DNA of 45,160 nt, from positions 1 through 45,160 of the forward strand of contig NZ_JAEVFI010000029.1 in NCBI RefSeq assembly GCF_019303495.1. Direction: 5' to 3'. Under the pieces are notes generated by a model. The model was not told where the DNA came from, did no database searches, and saw only the letters and a program-made list of their open reading frames with translations. The stretch's first letter is position 1. Each line of letters starts with the position of its first letter. A program made the position numbers and the translations under genes. Below are positions 8,727 through 17,276 of the stretch, piece by piece. The stretch is from Streptomyces sp. JJ66 (GTDB lineage: Bacteria; Actinomycetota; Actinomycetes; Streptomycetales; Streptomycetaceae).

Positions 8727-11242
8727 TGCGCGCCCCGCTTTCCTGGCTGCGGGAGTACGTCGACCTCCCGGCCGGTGAGACCGGCCGGGACGTCGCCGCC
8801 AAGCTCATCGCGGCTGGCCTGGAGGTCGAGACCGTCGATCAGCTCGGCACCGGCCTGTCCGGGCCGCTCGTGGTCGGCAAGGTCCTCGCCATCGAGGAGC
8901 TGACGGAGTTCAAGAAGCCGATCCGCTACTGCCAGGTCGATGTCGGCCAGGCCAACGGCACCGGCGAGCCACAGAACCTCGTCTGCGGCGCCCGCAACTT
9001 CGCCGTCGGCGACAAGGTCGTCGTCGTGCTGCCCGGCGCGGTGCTGCCCGGCAACTTCGCGATCTCCGCGCGCCGTACCTACGGCAAGCTCTCCGAGGGC
9101 ATGATCTGCTCCGCCGCCGAACTCGGCATGGGCGAGGACCACGACGGCATCATCGTGCTCCCGCCCGAGTACGAGCCGGGCACCGACGCGATCGAACTGC
9201 TCCAGCTGGTGGACGAGGTGCTGGACATCGCCGTCACCCCCGACCGCGGCTATTGCCTGTCCCTGCGCGGTATCGCGCGTGAGGCGGCCACCGCCTACGG
9301 TCTGCCGCTGCGTGACCCGGCGCTGCTGGACGTCACCGCGCCGGGCGAGTACGGCCCCGCCGTCGAGGTCGCCGACCCCGCCGTGTGCGACCGGTTCACC
9401 GCCCGCGCCGTCACTGGCGTCCGCCCCGAGGCCCGCTCGCCGATCTGGCTGCGGCGGCGCCTGCAAAAGGCCGGGATGCGGCCGATTTCCCTCGCCGTGG
9501 ACATCACCAACTACGTGATGCTCGAACTCGGCCAGCCGCTGCACGCCTACGACCGCTCCCGCATCGAGGGCGCGATCGCCGTGCGCCGGGCCGAGCCGGG
9601 CGAGAAGATCGTCACGCTCGACGGCGTCAAGCGGGTGCTGGACGCCGAGGACCTGATCATCGCCGACGACGCCGGGCCCATCGGCCTGGCCGGGGTGATG
9701 GGCGGCGCCAGCACCGAGATCGCCGACGCCGGACCGGGCACCGGCGACGGCGAGGGCACCCGCGAGATCGTCATCGAGGCCGCCCATTTCGACGCGGTCA
9801 CCATCGCCCGCACCGCGCGGCGGCACAAGCTGTCTTCCGAGGCGTCCCGGCGCTTCGAGCGCGGCGTGGACCCGCAGGCCGCCGCCGCGGCCGCCCAGCG
9901 CGCCGCCGACCTGCTGGTGCTGCTCGCGGGCGCCACCGCCGAGGCCGGAGTGACCGAGGTGCGCCACGCCACCGAGCCCCGCGCTATCACCCTCGCCGCC
10001 GACCACCCCGACCAGGTGGCGGGCGTGACCTACGGCTGGGAGACCGTGGTGCGCCGCCTCCAGCAGGTGGGCTGCGACGTGGCGGGCACCGACGAGCTGA
10101 CCGTCACGGTCCCCAGCTGGCGGCCCGACCTCACCGATCCCAACGACCTCGCCGAGGAGGTCATCCGGCTGGAGGGCTACGAGAACCTGCCCTCCACCCT
10201 GCCCCGGCCCCCCGCCGGACGCGGCCTGACCGACCGCCAGCGGCTGCACCGCCGCGTGGGCCGCGCGCTGGCCGGAGCCGGTTACGTCGAGGCGCCGAAC
10301 TACCCGTTCCTCGGCGAGGCCGTCTTCGACAAGCTGGGCCTGCCCGCCGACGACGCCCGCCGCCGCACCACCCGGCTGCTGAACCCGCTCTCCGACGAGG
10401 AACCGGCGCTGCGCACCACGCTGCTGCCGGGCCTGCTGGCCACGCTGCGCCGCAACGACGGCCGCGGCAGCCACGACCTGGCGCTGTTCGAGACCGGCCT
10501 GGTGTTCCGGCCGACCGGCCAGGAGCAGCCCGCCATCCGGCTCGGGGTGGACGCCCGGCCCACCGACGCGGAGCTGGCCGCCCAGGACGCCTCGCTGCCC
10601 CGGCAGCCGCGCCACGCCGCCGCCGTCCTCGCCGGTGCGTGCGAGCGGGCCGGCTGGTGGGGTCCGGCCCGCCCGGCCATCTGGGCCGACGCGGTCGAGG
10701 CGGCCCGGCTGGTCGCCCGCGAGGCCGGGGTGCGCCTGGAGGCCGTCGCCGACCAGCACGCGCCCTGGCACCCGGGCCGCTGCGCCGCGCTGTATGCCGA
10801 CGTCGCCGGGGAGCGCACGCTCGTCGGCCACGCCGGTGAGCTGCACCCCCGGGTGACGAAGGCGCTCCAGCTGCCGCCGCGCACCTGCGCCATGGAGCTG
10901 GATCTTGACGTGCTGGAGCGGGCCGCGACCGGGGCCGTGCGGGCGCCGCACGTGTCCACGTTCCCCGTCGCCACCCGGGATGTGGCTTTGGTGGTGGACA
11001 GTGGCGTCCCGGCCGCCGACGTCGAGGCGGCGCTGCGCGAGGGGGCGGGCGAACTGCTGGAGTCGCTGCGCCTGTTCGACGTCTTCACCGGTGAGCAGCT
11101 GGGCGCGGGCCGCAAGTCGCTCGCCTACGCCCTGCGGTTCCGCGCGAGTGACCGCACGCTGACCGCCGAGGAGGCGTCCGCCGCCCGCGACGCCGCGGTG
11201 GCCGCCGCGGTGACGCGCACCGGTGCGGAACTGCGCGGCTGA
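8726..11242 (+). CDS. pheT: Phenylalanine-tRNA ligase beta subunit
   Basis: 838 residues, the tRNA-recognising and editing subunit. In order: a tRNA-binding OB fold (about 40-150, QNLVCGARNFAVGDKVVVVLPG), the B3/B4 editing domain (about 210-390, with IGLAGVMGGASTEI and SSEASRRFERGVDP), the B5 DNA-binding-like domain (about 400-480), the inactive synthetase core (about 490-720) and a C-terminal ferredoxin-fold anticodon-binding domain (about 745-838, FPVATRDVALVVD). Length and domain order are normal. It is translationally coupled to pheS and closed by a strong hairpin. Confidence 0.97.
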   Translation: MRAPLSWLREYVDLPAGETGRDVAAKLIAAGLEVETVDQLGTGLSGPLVVGKVLAIEELTEFKKPIRYCQVDVGQANGTGEPQNLVCGARNFAVGDKVVVVLPGAVLPGNFAISARRTYGKLSEGMICSAAELGMGEDHDGIIVLPPEYEPGTDAIELLQLVDEVLDIAVTPDRGYCLSLRGIAREAATAYGLPLRDPALLDVTAPGEYGPAVEVADPAVCDRFTARAVTGVRPEARSPIWLRRRLQKAGMRPISLAVDITNYVMLELGQPLHAYDRSRIEGAIAVRRAEPGEKIVTLDGVKRVLDAEDLIIADDAGPIGLAGVMGGASTEIADAGPGTGDGEGTREIVIEAAHFDAVTIARTARRHKLSSEASRRFERGVDPQAAAAAAQRAADLLVLLAGATAEAGVTEVRHATEPRAITLAADHPDQVAGVTYGWETVVRRLQQVGCDVAGTDELTVTVPSWRPDLTDPNDLAEEVIRLEGYENLPSTLPRPPAGRGLTDRQRLHRRVGRALAGAGYVEAPNYPFLGEAVFDKLGLPADDARRRTTRLLNPLSDEEPALRTTLLPGLLATLRRNDGRGSHDLALFETGLVFRPTGQEQPAIRLGVDARPTDAELAAQDASLPRQPRHAAAVLAGACERAGWWGPARPAIWADAVEAARLVAREAGVRLEAVADQHAPWHPGRCAALYADVAGERTLVGHAGELHPRVTKALQLPPRTCAMELDLDVLERAATGAVRAPHVSTFPVATRDVALVVDSGVPAADVEAALREGAGELLESLRLFDVFTGEQLGAGRKSLAYALRFRASDRTLTAEEASAARDAAVAAAVTRTGAELRG

Positions 11243-11248
11243 GACAGC

Positions 11249-11289
11249 CCGAAGGGGGCGGCTCCCGGTGCGGGAGCCGCCCCCTTCGG
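11249..11289 (+). terminator. 19-bp bidirectional hairpin terminator between pheT and hbd
   Basis: A perfect 19-bp stem (11249-11267 with 11271-11289) has a three-base GTG loop. It lies between two convergent genes, 7 bases after the pheT stop and 12 before the stop of the minus-strand dehydrogenase, so it can serve both. Confidence 0.9.
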
Positions 11290-11300
11290 CGTGTGCGGCC

Positions 11301-12161
11301 TCAGCTGTACGGGTAGAACCCGGCGCCGGTCTTACGGCCCAGCCGCCCGGCGTCCACCATGCGCTGGAGCAGCGGGGGAGCGGCGTACAGCGGCTCCTTG
11401 AACTCCTCGTACATCGAGTCGGCTACGGAGGACACCGTGTCCAGACCGATGAGGTCGGCGAGCTTGAGCGGGCCCATCGGGTGGGCGCAGCCCATCTCCA
11501 TGCCGTTGTCGATGTCCTCCCGGCTCGCGGTGCCGGACTCGAACATCCGGATCGCCGACAGCAGGTAGGGGATCAGCAGGGCGTTGACGACGAAGCCCGA
11601 GCGGTCCTGCGCGCGGATCGCGTGCTTGCCCAGCACCTTGCCCACCACGGACTCGGCCCGGGTGACGGTCTCCTCGCTCGTCGTCAGCGCGGGGATCAGC
11701 TCCACCAGCTGCTGGACGGGCGCGGGGTTGAAGAAGTGGATACCGATGACCTGGTCCGGGCGCGAGGTGGCCACGGCCAGCTTCACCAGCGGGATCGAGG
11801 AGGTGTTGGAGGCCAAGATGGCGTCCGGCCGGGTCACGACCTGGTCGAGCACCTGGAAGATCTCCGTCTTGACCTGCTCGCTTTCCACCACGGCCTCGAT
11901 CACCAGATCGCGGTCGGCGAACTCGCCCAGGTCCGTGGTGAAGGCGAGGCGGTCCAGCGTGGCGTCCCGCTCCGCCTCGGTGATCTTGCCGCGTCCGGCC
12001 GCCCGGTCCAGGGAGTTCACCAGCCGGGTACGGCCCAGCTCCAGCGCCTCCCCGGTGGTCTCGGCGACCGTCACCTCAAGCCCGGCCCGTGCGCACACCT
12101 CGGCGATTCCGGCGCCCATCTGGCCACAGCCGACCACTCCGACGCGTTCGATGTCGGTCAC
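11301..12161 (-). CDS. 3-hydroxybutyryl-CoA dehydrogenase
   Basis: 286 residues. It interconverts acetoacetyl-CoA and 3-hydroxybutyryl-CoA with NAD(P). In actinomycetes this serves butyryl-CoA or ethylmalonyl-CoA formation and fatty-acid turnover. The N-terminal Rossmann domain carries GCGQMGAGIAEVCARAG (residues 11-27). The catalytic His lies in IGIHFFNPAPVQQLVELIP, and SNTSSIPL precedes it. The C-terminal helical domain includes GFVVNALLIPYLLSAIRMFE. The GTG start at 12161-12159 is preceded by GAAAGG and matches the family N-terminus (VTDIERVGVVG); upstream frame is Arg/Pro-rich and rejected. It stands alone, convergent with pheT. Confidence 0.93.
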   Translation of the reverse strand: MTDIERVGVVGCGQMGAGIAEVCARAGLEVTVAETTGEALELGRTRLVNSLDRAAGRGKITEAERDATLDRLAFTTDLGEFADRDLVIEAVVESEQVKTEIFQVLDQVVTRPDAILASNTSSIPLVKLAVATSRPDQVIGIHFFNPAPVQQLVELIPALTTSEETVTRAESVVGKVLGKHAIRAQDRSGFVVNALLIPYLLSAIRMFESGTASREDIDNGMEMGCAHPMGPLKLADLIGLDTVSSVADSMYEEFKEPLYAAPPLLQRMVDAGRLGRKTGAGFYPYS

Positions 12162-12401
12162 ATCGTGCCTTTCGCTGTTCTCGTCCCGGTCGCGGCGCAC
12201 GGGCCGCGTGGGTGGGGGCCGCGGCGCCTGTGCCGCTGACGTTACCGCCGTCCGCCATTGTGGTGACCGCCGGGCGTCCACTTCGCCGCGCCCGGCCCGG
12301 AATCCGTGTCTGTGCCGCACCGGCCCGGGCCCGGCGTGCATGCTGGGGCCGATCACACGGTGTGGCGCGCGCGTCACGCTCCTGCGAGGCAAGGGAGCAC
12401 C

Positions 12402-13616
12402 ATGGGACACCTGACCCGACGGGCCTTCGCCGCGGTGGCCGCCGGTGCGCTCTCCAGCGCGCTGGCCACCGCCGACGCCGCCAGCGGCACCCCCGGCGGC
12501 GGATGGCGCGGTACCGGCCTGCGCGGCATGTGGATCGCCACGGTGGAGACGATCGACTGGCCGCGCACGCGGGGCGTCAACCCCGACGCCCAGCAGCGCG
12601 AGCTGACCGCCCTGCTCGACGTGGCCGTCCGGCGGCGGCTGAACGCGGTGTTCTTCCAGGTGCGGCCCACCGCCGACGCGCTGTGGCCCTCACCCCACGA
12701 GCCCTGGTCCGCCTGGCTCACCGGCGTCCAGGGCCGCGACCCGGGCTGGGACCCGCTGGGCTTCGCCGTCCACGAGGCACACCGGCGCGGTCTCGCCCTG
12801 CACGCCTGGTTCAACCCCTACCGGGTGGCCAACCACGGTGAGGTCTCCCGGCTCGTCGCCGACCACCCCGCGCGCCGGAACCGCGGCTGGCTGGTGCCCT
12901 ACGGCGGCAAGCTGTACTACAACCCCGGGCTGCCCGCGGTGCGCCGGTTCGTCCAGGACGCCATGTTCGACGCCGTCGAGCGCTACGCCGTGGACGGCGT
13001 CCACTGGGACGACTACTTCTACCCCTACCCCGTCGCCGGGCAGAGGTTCGACGACGACGCCGCGTACCGCGCACACGGCGGCGGCTTCGCCGACCGCGGC
13101 GACTGGCGGCGGCACAACGTCAACCTGCTGGTGCGCGAGGCGGGCGAGCGGCTGCGCCGGGTGCGGCCCAACGCGCGCTTCGGCGTGAGCCCGTTCGGCA
13201 TCTGGCGCAACGCCTCCACCGACCCGGCGGGCTCCGAGACCCGTGGCGGCGTCGAGACCTACGACGACCTCTACGCCGACACCCGGCGCTGGGTCCGCGA
13301 AGGCTGGCTGGATTACATCGCCCCGCAGGTCTACTGGCACCTGGGCTTCGCCGCCGCCGACTACGCCAAGCTGGTGCCGTGGTGGAACGCCGTCTGCCGG
13401 GGCGCGGGCGTGGACCTGTACCTCGGCGAGGCGCTGTACAAGGTGGGCGCCAAGGGCCAGCCCGCCGCCTGGCACGACCCGGCCGAACTCTCCCGCCACC
13501 TGACGTTCGCCGCCGACTACGCCCAGGTCGCGGGCCACATCTTCTACTCGGCCCGGCACGTCAGCGCCGATCCGCTCGGCGCCATGACGCGCGTGGTGGA
13601 CGACCACTACCGCTGA
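12402..13616 (+). CDS. Tat-exported glycosyl hydrolase-like protein (GHL10/DUF187 family)
   Basis: 404 residues from ATG 12402, with AAGGGAG at 12391-12397. The N-terminus has a twin-arginine signal (LTRRAFAAVAAGALSSAL, cleavage probably after ATADA), so the folded protein would be exported by Tat. The rest is a TIM-barrel GHL10 domain: GLRGMWIATVETIDWP, NAVFFQVRPTADALWPS, LHAWFNPYR, GVHWDDYFYPYP and IAPQVYWHLGFAAADY. Conserved acidic residues in HWDDYFYP are candidates for catalysis. GHL10 proteins are thought to act on cell-wall or exopolysaccharide glycans; the substrate here is unknown. Confidence 0.88.
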   Translation: MGHLTRRAFAAVAAGALSSALATADAASGTPGGGWRGTGLRGMWIATVETIDWPRTRGVNPDAQQRELTALLDVAVRRRLNAVFFQVRPTADALWPSPHEPWSAWLTGVQGRDPGWDPLGFAVHEAHRRGLALHAWFNPYRVANHGEVSRLVADHPARRNRGWLVPYGGKLYYNPGLPAVRRFVQDAMFDAVERYAVDGVHWDDYFYPYPVAGQRFDDDAAYRAHGGGFADRGDWRRHNVNLLVREAGERLRRVRPNARFGVSPFGIWRNASTDPAGSETRGGVETYDDLYADTRRWVREGWLDYIAPQVYWHLGFAAADYAKLVPWWNAVCRGAGVDLYLGEALYKVGAKGQPAAWHDPAELSRHLTFAADYAQVAGHIFYSARHVSADPLGAMTRVVDDHYR

Positions 13617-13620
13617 CGCG

Positions 13621-13654
13621 GCGGGGCCCGGCCAAGGTGGTGGCCGGGCCCCGC
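13621..13654 (+). terminator. 14-bp hairpin terminator after the GHL10 gene
   Basis: A perfect 14-bp stem (13621-13634 with 13641-13654) with a six-base loop starts five bases after the stop. It also sits 16 bases before the end of the convergent DUF1918 gene and may serve both. Confidence 0.85.
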
Positions 13655-13669
13655 TTCAGGTGAACGCCG

Positions 13670-13861
13670 TCAGTCGCCCTTCGGGTGCCGCACCACCGAG
13701 TCGGGGCCAGGGGAGATCAGCGTCTCGTGGCCGTCCTCGAACCGCACCCGATACGGCGGTTCGCCCTTGGTGCCCAGGACCTCCACGATCTCCGCGGTGC
13801 GATCGTGCTGACCGACGACCCGACCGTGCACCAGCAATTTGTCGCCCTTTTCCGCGTGCAT
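13670..13861 (-). CDS. DUF1918 domain-containing small protein
   Basis: 63 residues, the whole protein being one DUF1918 domain: MHAEKGDKLLVHGRVVGQHD, then EIVEVLGTKGEPPYRVRFED and DGHETLISPGPDSVV. The fold predicted for this actinobacterial family is a small beta-barrel; function is unknown. GGAGGG lies about six bases before the ATG at 13861. It is a single-gene unit between a convergent GHL10 gene and the EamA transporter. Confidence 0.88.
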   Translation of the reverse strand: MHAEKGDKLLVHGRVVGQHDRTAEIVEVLGTKGEPPYRVRFEDGHETLISPGPDSVVRHPKGD

Positions 13862-13910
13862 GGCATACCCTCCGCGTGCCTGACTCGTCCCGCTTCCTCC
13901 GGCTGCCAGT

Positions 13911-15062
13911 CTAGGTCCGATCGCGGCCCCGGGCGCGGCGTGCGGCCCGCGTCGGCCCGGCAGCGCCGACGGGGGCTGTGCGTTGCGTGACGGCGATGCA
14001 CGCCAGGACGGCCACCGCCGCGACGGGGGCCAGCGCGCCCGGTTCCTCGCCCAGCAGGAGCACCGCCCACACCAGCGTCAGCAGCGGCTGCGCCAGCTGG
14101 AGCTGGCTGGCCCGGCCCACGCCGATCATGCCCATGCCCCGGTACCAGGCGGCCAGCCCGAACCACTGGGACCCGGCCACCAGCCACAGCAGGCCCGCCA
14201 CGGACCGGGCGCTGAGCTGCACCGGCTCCACGGCCAGCGTCAGCACTGCCGCGGGCACGGCCAGGGGCAGGCACAGCACCAGGGCCCAGCCGATGACGTG
14301 GGCGCCGGGCAGTTCGCGGGCCAGCCGCCCACCCTCGCCGTACCCGGCGGCGCAGACGAGCAGAGCGGCGAACAGGAAGCCGTCGGCCCCGGTGAGGCCA
14401 CCGCCGCCGTCCCGCAGGGCGAATCCGACGACGACCACGGCCCCGGCGACCGCCGCCGCCCAGAAGGGCCACCGGTGCCGGGTGCGCTGCCTCCAGGTGC
14501 TGTACGCGGCCGTCGTCAGCGGCAGCAGGCCCACCACGACGGCGGCGTGCGCGGTGCTCGTCGTGCCCAGGGCCAGCGTCGTCAGCAGCGGGAAGCCGAC
14601 GACGACGCCTGCGGCCACGACCGCCAGGCCCGGCCAGTGGCGCCGCCTGGGCAGCGGCGCACGCCAGGCGAGCAGGCAGCCGAGGGCCAGCAGACCGGCC
14701 AGCGCGGTGCGGCAGGCGGTCACCGACCACGGACCCAGGCCCTCCAGCGCCCAGGCGGTGCCCGGGAACGTCAGCGAGAAGGCCGTGACGCCCAGCCCGG
14801 CGAAGACGGCGCCACGCGTGCTGACCCGTGCCGCGCCCCGGCCGCGAGTTGTGCCGCCGCCGGGTGCCCCGTCGCCGCCCCCAGCGGCCGCGTTGCCGTC
14901 CACCGGGATGCTTTCGGTGTGGGCTGGGTCAGCGGTGGGTGCGGTGCTGGCTGCGGTGGCGGCACCACTGGCGGGAACGCTGGCGGGAACAGGGCCGTCC
15001 GCCGGTGGGTGCGCGGGGACCGCTATCGCGGCTTCGGCAGTAGCGCTATCCTGTGCTCTCAT
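13911..15062 (-). CDS. EamA/DMT-superfamily transporter
   Basis: 383 residues. Residues 1-80 are a Pro/Ala/Thr-rich, probably disordered tail. Ten hydrophobic segments in two EamA repeats follow, from VFAGLGVTAFSLTFPGTAWA (about 86) to LAPVAAVAVLACIAVTQ, and then a basic tail. DMT transporters export amino acids or other small metabolites. The ATG at 15062-15060 shares the palindrome CATG with the start of the divergent MocR gene. TACTGT (15073-15068 on this strand) ends five bases upstream, giving a leaderless promoter. A GTG near residue 80 (VSTRGAVF) is an alternative start that would remove the tail. Pairs of MocR regulators with DMT exporters are common, so control by the neighbour is likely. 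Confidence 0.88.
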   Translation of the reverse strand: MRAQDSATAEAAIAVPAHPPADGPVPASVPASGAATAASTAPTADPAHTESIPVDGNAAAGGGDGAPGGGTTRGRGAARVSTRGAVFAGLGVTAFSLTFPGTAWALEGLGPWSVTACRTALAGLLALGCLLAWRAPLPRRRHWPGLAVVAAGVVVGFPLLTTLALGTTSTAHAAVVVGLLPLTTAAYSTWRQRTRHRWPFWAAAVAGAVVVVGFALRDGGGGLTGADGFLFAALLVCAAGYGEGGRLARELPGAHVIGWALVLCLPLAVPAAVLTLAVEPVQLSARSVAGLLWLVAGSQWFGLAAWYRGMGMIGVGRASQLQLAQPLLTLVWAVLLLGEEPGALAPVAAVAVLACIAVTQRTAPVGAAGPTRAARRARGRDRT

Positions 15063-15081
15063 GAGTCACAGTAGCAGTATC
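15038..15081. promoter_or_regulatory. Divergent MocR/EamA promoter with paired direct repeats
   Basis: CAGTAGCGCTATC (15038-15050) and CAGTAGCAGTATC (15069-15081) are direct repeats matching at 11 of 13 bases and spaced 31 bp start to start, about three helical turns. Between them an imperfect inverted repeat (GCTA, CTGTG, CTCATGAG, CACAG, TAGC at 15045-15075) is centred on the shared CATG. TATCCT (15047-15052, plus) and TACTGT (15073-15068, minus) are -10 boxes lying 8 and 5 bases from the two ATG codons. MocR/GabR-type regulators are known to bind direct repeats, so this is the probable operator of the regulator and the transporter. Confidence 0.6.
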
Positions 15082-16512
15082 GCGGAACTGGCCAGTGCGC
15101 TCCGCGCGGAGGTGGAGCGCTACCCGGTCGGCGCGCGTCTGCCCTCCAGCCGGGCGCTGACGGAGCGCTTCCGCGTCAGCCCGGTCACCGTCAGCCGCGC
15201 GCTGGGCCAGCTGGCGGCGGAAGGGCTGGTCGTCACCCGTCCGGGCGCCGGTGCCTTCCGCGCCGACCTCGCCACCGCTTCCCCGGCCCCGGCGCCCGGG
15301 GACACCTCGTGGCAGGAGGTCGCGCTGAGCGCCGAGCCCGCCGCCGACCAGGTGCCGCGCACGGTGGACGCCACCGGGCTGCTGACCACGCTCACCGCCC
15401 CAGGACCCGGCGTCCTCGCGCTGCACGGCGGCTACCTGCCCGCCGCGCTCCGCCCGGAACGCCCCCTGGCCGCGGCGCTTGCCCGCGCCGGGCGGCGGCC
15501 CGACGCGTGGCAGCTGCCGCCCCTGGAGGGGCTGCCCGAGCTGCGCACCTGGTTCGCCCGCGAGATCAGCGGCCCCGGCGGTACCCGTACCGGCGCCGAC
15601 GTGCTGGTCACCGGCGGGGGCCAGAGCGCCATCACCACCGCCCTGCGCGCGCTGGCGCCACCCGGGGCGCCCGTGCTCGTGGAGTCGCCGACCTACCCCG
15701 GGCTGCTGGCCGTCGCCCGCGCGTCCGGCCTGCGCCCCGTGCCCGTCCCGGCCGACACCGACGGGGTGCGCCCCGAACTGCTGGCCGACGCGCTGCGCGC
15801 CAGCGGAGCCCGGGTGTTCGTGTGTCAACCGCTGTTCCACAACCCCACGGGCGCGGTCCTCGCCCCCGGCCGGCGGGCCGACGTGCTCGCCGCCGCCCGT
15901 GCGGCCGGGGCGTTCATCATCGAGGACGACTACGCCCGCCACCTCGCCCACGAGGACGCCGGGCCGCTGCCGCCGACCCTGGCCGCCGAGGACCCGGACG
16001 GCGTTGTCGTCCATATCCGCTCCCTGACGAAGGCGACCTCACCCAGCCTGCGCGTCGGCGCCATCGCCGCGCGCGGCCCCGTGCTGGAACGCCTGCGCGC
16101 CATTCAGATCGTGGACAGCTTCTTCGTGCCCCGGCCGCTACAGGAAGCGGCGCTGGAGCTCGTCGGCGCCCCGGCCTGGCCGCGCCACCTGCGCACCATC
16201 GGCGCCGAGCTGCGTGCCCGCCGCACCGCCGCGCTCCGCGCGCTCGCCGAGCAGCTGCCGCACCTCGTCCCGGAGCAGGTGCCGCGAGGCGGCTTCCACC
16301 TGTGGCTGCGGCTGCCACCGGGCAGCGACGAGACCGCCGTGACAGCCGCCGCACTGCGGGCGGGCGTCGCCGTCGCGCCCGGACGTGCCTACTTCGCCGC
16401 CGAACCGCCCGCGCCCTACCTGCGGTTGTCGATCGCCTCCCCGGCCAGCACGGCCGAACTGGCCGAGGGCGTGGCCCGGTTGCGCACCGCCTGCCCACCA
16501 CCAGCGCCGTAA
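15061..16512 (+). CDS. MocR-type transcriptional regulator (GntR wHTH fused to aminotransferase domain)
   Basis: 483 residues. A GntR winged helix (about 6-70, SRALTERFRVSPVTVSRALG) is joined by a short linker to a class I aminotransferase-like domain. Visible cofactor residues are Asn261 in NPTG, Asp290 in IIEDDYARH and the Schiff-base Lys324 in RSLTKATSPSLRVG. Thus pyridoxal phosphate binding looks possible. The linker is short (about 30 residues). MocR proteins bind DNA as dimers and respond to amino acids, amines or pyridoxal phosphate. The start codon overlaps that of the divergent EamA gene, and no Shine-Dalgarno is present, which indicates a leaderless mRNA. The effector cannot be deduced. 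Confidence 0.9.
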   Translation: MSHSSSIAELASALRAEVERYPVGARLPSSRALTERFRVSPVTVSRALGQLAAEGLVVTRPGAGAFRADLATASPAPAPGDTSWQEVALSAEPAADQVPRTVDATGLLTTLTAPGPGVLALHGGYLPAALRPERPLAAALARAGRRPDAWQLPPLEGLPELRTWFAREISGPGGTRTGADVLVTGGGQSAITTALRALAPPGAPVLVESPTYPGLLAVARASGLRPVPVPADTDGVRPELLADALRASGARVFVCQPLFHNPTGAVLAPGRRADVLAAARAAGAFIIEDDYARHLAHEDAGPLPPTLAAEDPDGVVVHIRSLTKATSPSLRVGAIAARGPVLERLRAIQIVDSFFVPRPLQEAALELVGAPAWPRHLRTIGAELRARRTAALRALAEQLPHLVPEQVPRGGFHLWLRLPPGSDETAVTAAALRAGVAVAPGRAYFAAEPPAPYLRLSIASPASTAELAEGVARLRTACPPPAP

Positions 16513-16575
16513 GTCAGCCCGCCGCGCGACCCCGAGCACGCCACCCGCCGTGCCCTGGGCGTCGCGTAGGGCGCA

Positions 16576-16630
16576 CGTTTGTCACTCAGGAATGCTGGGT
16601 GTCGAACAAACGCGCCTGTGGTTCTACCAT
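16576..16630 (+). promoter_or_regulatory. Inverted repeat and -10 box before the histidine-phosphatase-like gene
   Basis: CGTTTGT (16576-16582) and ACAAACG (16606-16612) form a perfect 7-bp inverted repeat with a 23-base gap. TACCAT (16625-16630) fits TANNNT and ends six bases before the ATG at 16637; no Shine-Dalgarno is seen. The right arm overlaps the expected -35 region, a placement suited to a repressor site. No regulator can be named. Confidence 0.4.
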
Positions 16631-16636
16631 CACGCA

Positions 16637-17203
16637 ATGCGCGCTCGTCTGTCGCTGCTCGCCGCCGCCCGGAGCGCCCCCCTGCTCGACGCCCGGTTCG
16701 ACGACGACCGGCCGCTGGACCCCACGGGGTGGCGCGCCGTCCAGCGTGCCGCTCCCGCGCTGGTCTCCCTGGCCGGAGCCGAACTGCGCTACTGCTCGCC
16801 GTCGCTGGGCTGCCGTGAGACCGGCCGCGCGCTCGGCCTGACCCCGCTCGCCCAACCCGCCCTGCGCGACTGCGACATGGGCCGCTGGCACGGCCGCACC
16901 CTGCGTGAGGTCACCGCCGGTGAGCCGGATGCCGTCGCCACGTGGCTCGGTGATCCGCACGCGGCGCCGCACGGCGGCGAGTCGCTGGCCGCGTTCGTCT
17001 CCCGGGTGGGGATGTGGCTGGACACGCGGCCGTGGGAGGAGGACGGCTGGATCGTCGCCGTCGCCGAGCCAGACGTCGTGCGCGCCGTACTCTGCCATGC
17101 GCTGACGGCCACTCCGGCGCCGTACTGGCACCTCGACATCCAGCCCCTCTCCGTCACCACCCTCACCGGCCGCGCCGGAGACTGGTCCCTGACGATGACC
17201 TGA
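16637..17203 (+). CDS. Histidine phosphatase-like protein lacking both catalytic histidines
   Basis: 188 residues with the overall layout of the phosphoglycerate mutase-like histidine phosphatases: an N-terminal beta strand, CSPSLGCRETGRALGL (about 53-68, keeping Arg60), CDMGRWHGRTL, PHGGES with Glu115, and a late strand IVAVAEPDVVRAVLCHAL. The nucleophilic RHG motif is replaced by Arg12-Ser13-Ala14, and the second catalytic His by Glu144 in AEPDVV. I recall similar degenerate members in other actinomycetes, so this is probably a conserved non-catalytic or altered form, not recent decay. A cobalt-related context is known for some relatives, but no such neighbour is seen here. Start chosen at the first ATG after the TACCAT box. 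Confidence 0.8.
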   Translation: MRARLSLLAAARSAPLLDARFDDDRPLDPTGWRAVQRAAPALVSLAGAELRYCSPSLGCRETGRALGLTPLAQPALRDCDMGRWHGRTLREVTAGEPDAVATWLGDPHAAPHGGESLAAFVSRVGMWLDTRPWEEDGWIVAVAEPDVVRAVLCHALTATPAPYWHLDIQPLSVTTLTGRAGDWSLTMT

Positions 17204-17276
17204 CCCCAGCCCTGCTCACGGTGTGCGCGTCGGTCGCGACCGTCTGAACCCGGGCCAACCGGGTACACGCCCCGCC

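Noticed and set aside
8462..10951. 829-codon open frame opposite pheT
   Set aside because: Same GC shadow effect. No domain is seen and it lies fully against a conserved synthetase.
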